A DNA stretch of 5,744 bases from an uncultured Oscillospiraceae bacterium. Its GTDB lineage: Bacteria; Bacillota; Clostridia; Oscillospirales; Oscillospiraceae. Numbering within the stretch: the first letter of the stretch is position 1; every line of letters starts with the position of its first letter. Position numbers and translations under genes: made by a program. The DNA lies in the NCBI GenBank assembly GCA_910588455.1, contig CAJUPG010000103.1:1-5744 (forward strand), in the 5' to 3' direction. Shown here in pieces: positions 5,126 to 5,744 of the stretch. Below the pieces are notes generated by a model. The model ran no database searches. It was not told the origin of the DNA and saw nothing but the letters and a program-made list of their open reading frames with translations.

Positions 5126-5744
5126 ATGAAACCCTATCCGGAAATGACCCGAGCCGAGCTGGAGACCCAGCGCGAAGCACTCACCCAAGCCTATACCCAG
5201 CTCCAGGCCAAACAGCTGAAGCTGAATATGGCCCGGGGTAAGCCCGGCGCGGACCAGCTGGACCTGTCCATGCCCATGCTGGACGCCCTCAACTCCGCCA
5301 GCAGCTGCGTGACGGAAAACGGCATTGACTGCCGCAACTACGGCGAGCTCACCGGCATTCCGGAGGCAAAGCAGCTCTTCGCCGATTATCTGGGCGTCCA
5401 GCCCCAGGAGATCATCGTGGTGGGCTCCGCCTCCTTGACCTTCATGTACGACTGCATGGCCCGGGCGATGCTGATGGGCGTGCTGGGCAGCGAGAAGCCC
5501 TGGAGCAAATATGACAAGGTCAAATTCCTCTGCCCCGTCCCCGGCTATGACCGCCACTTCACCATCTGCGAAAGCCTGGGCATTGAAATGATTAACATCC
5601 CCCTCACCGAATGGGGCCCCGACATGGATCTGGTGGAGCGCCTCACGGCGGAGGACGAGACCATCAAGGGCATCTGGTGCGTCCCCAAGTACACCAACCC
5701 CCTGGGCGGCTCCTACTCCGACGAGGCGGTGCGCCGTCTGGCCG
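5126..5744 (+). CDS. PLP-dependent aminotransferase, MocR-like class (5' part, runs off the window)
   Basis: The first 206 residues of a fold-type I aminotransferase of the Aminotran_MocR type (PF12897), usually about 420-430 residues and named aspartate- or alanine-glyoxylate-like. It would transfer amino groups using pyridoxal phosphate in the cytoplasm; the substrate is unknown. Seen: LNMARGKPGADQLDLSM (33-49), CRNYGELTGIPEAK (69-82), VVGSASLTFMYD (98-109), KFLCPVPGYDRHF (133-145), GIEMINIPL (152-160) and KGIWCVPKYTNPLGG (181-195). Asn191 in NPLGG fits the cofactor/substrate-binding Asn. The lysine that holds PLP lies beyond the window. There is no MocR DNA-binding domain at the N-terminus. 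ATG 5126 has AAAGGAGG 7 nt upstream. It has its own promoter and stands apart from the cwlD-radA unit. Confidence 0.93.
   Translation, partial: MKPYPEMTRAELETQREALTQAYTQLQAKQLKLNMARGKPGADQLDLSMPMLDALNSASSCVTENGIDCRNYGELTGIPEAKQLFADYLGVQPQEIIVVGSASLTFMYDCMARAMLMGVLGSEKPWSKYDKVKFLCPVPGYDRHFTICESLGIEMINIPLTEWGPDMDLVERLTAEDETIKGIWCVPKYTNPLGGSYSDEAVRRLA

Noticed and set aside
5063..5557. Minus-strand 164-codon frame opposite the aminotransferase
   Set aside because: The plus strand there encodes a continuous, motif-rich aminotransferase.

Overview
The window looks like a GC-rich, spore-forming member of the Clostridia (Firmicutes), perhaps an Oscillospiraceae/Ruminococcaceae-type gut bacterium. 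This rests on a cotJ spore-coat operon, a CwlD-type cortex amidase, strong AGGAGG-like ribosome binding sites, frequent GTG/TTG starts and a high-GC third-position codon bias. The species is an inference and cannot be fixed from this window.

Positions 1 to about 1816 are the end of an integrated mobile element. It carries a 13-bp perfect inverted repeat (likely terminator), a tiny SHOCT-like gene, and a large serine recombinase gene that overlaps the tiny gene by 4 bp. The recombinase reads straight out of the element into the chromosome. The flanking chromosomal DNA is, on the opposite strand, the 5' part of cotJC (manganese-catalase-like spore coat protein). Its protein matches CotJC through the conserved GLLTDIGT and then stops matching exactly where Glu-Glu and His metal ligands should follow. 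The element has therefore inserted into cotJC, and the window shows one of the two att junctions. This resembles the skin-type elements that split sporulation genes in Bacillus and Clostridioides and are excised in the mother cell. Whether this one is excised cannot be seen here, because the other end lies left of the window.

Positions 2002-2517 (minus) hold a single gene that fuses CotJA-like and CotJB-like domains. It sits 1 bp upstream of the broken cotJC, with a candidate mother-cell sigma -10 element upstream. Divergently on the plus strand come cwlD (spore-cortex muramoyl-alanine amidase) and, 23 bp later, radA (DNA repair/branch-migration ATPase), probably one operon from a sigma-A-like promoter at 2588-2616.

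Positions 4828-5125 are intergenic except for a probable small four-cysteine gene on the minus strand whose 3' end runs antisense into radA. Its ribosome binding site lies in a strong 14-bp inverted repeat. An AT-rich promoter region follows, and the window ends inside a PLP-dependent aminotransferase of the MocR-like class (PF12897 type), from 5126 to beyond the right edge.

The most interesting point is the cotJC interruption. A serine recombinase plus coupled SHOCT-like protein sits at a junction that splits a sporulation gene, and the recombinase's own last ~15 codons are supplied by the antisense strand of the target gene.
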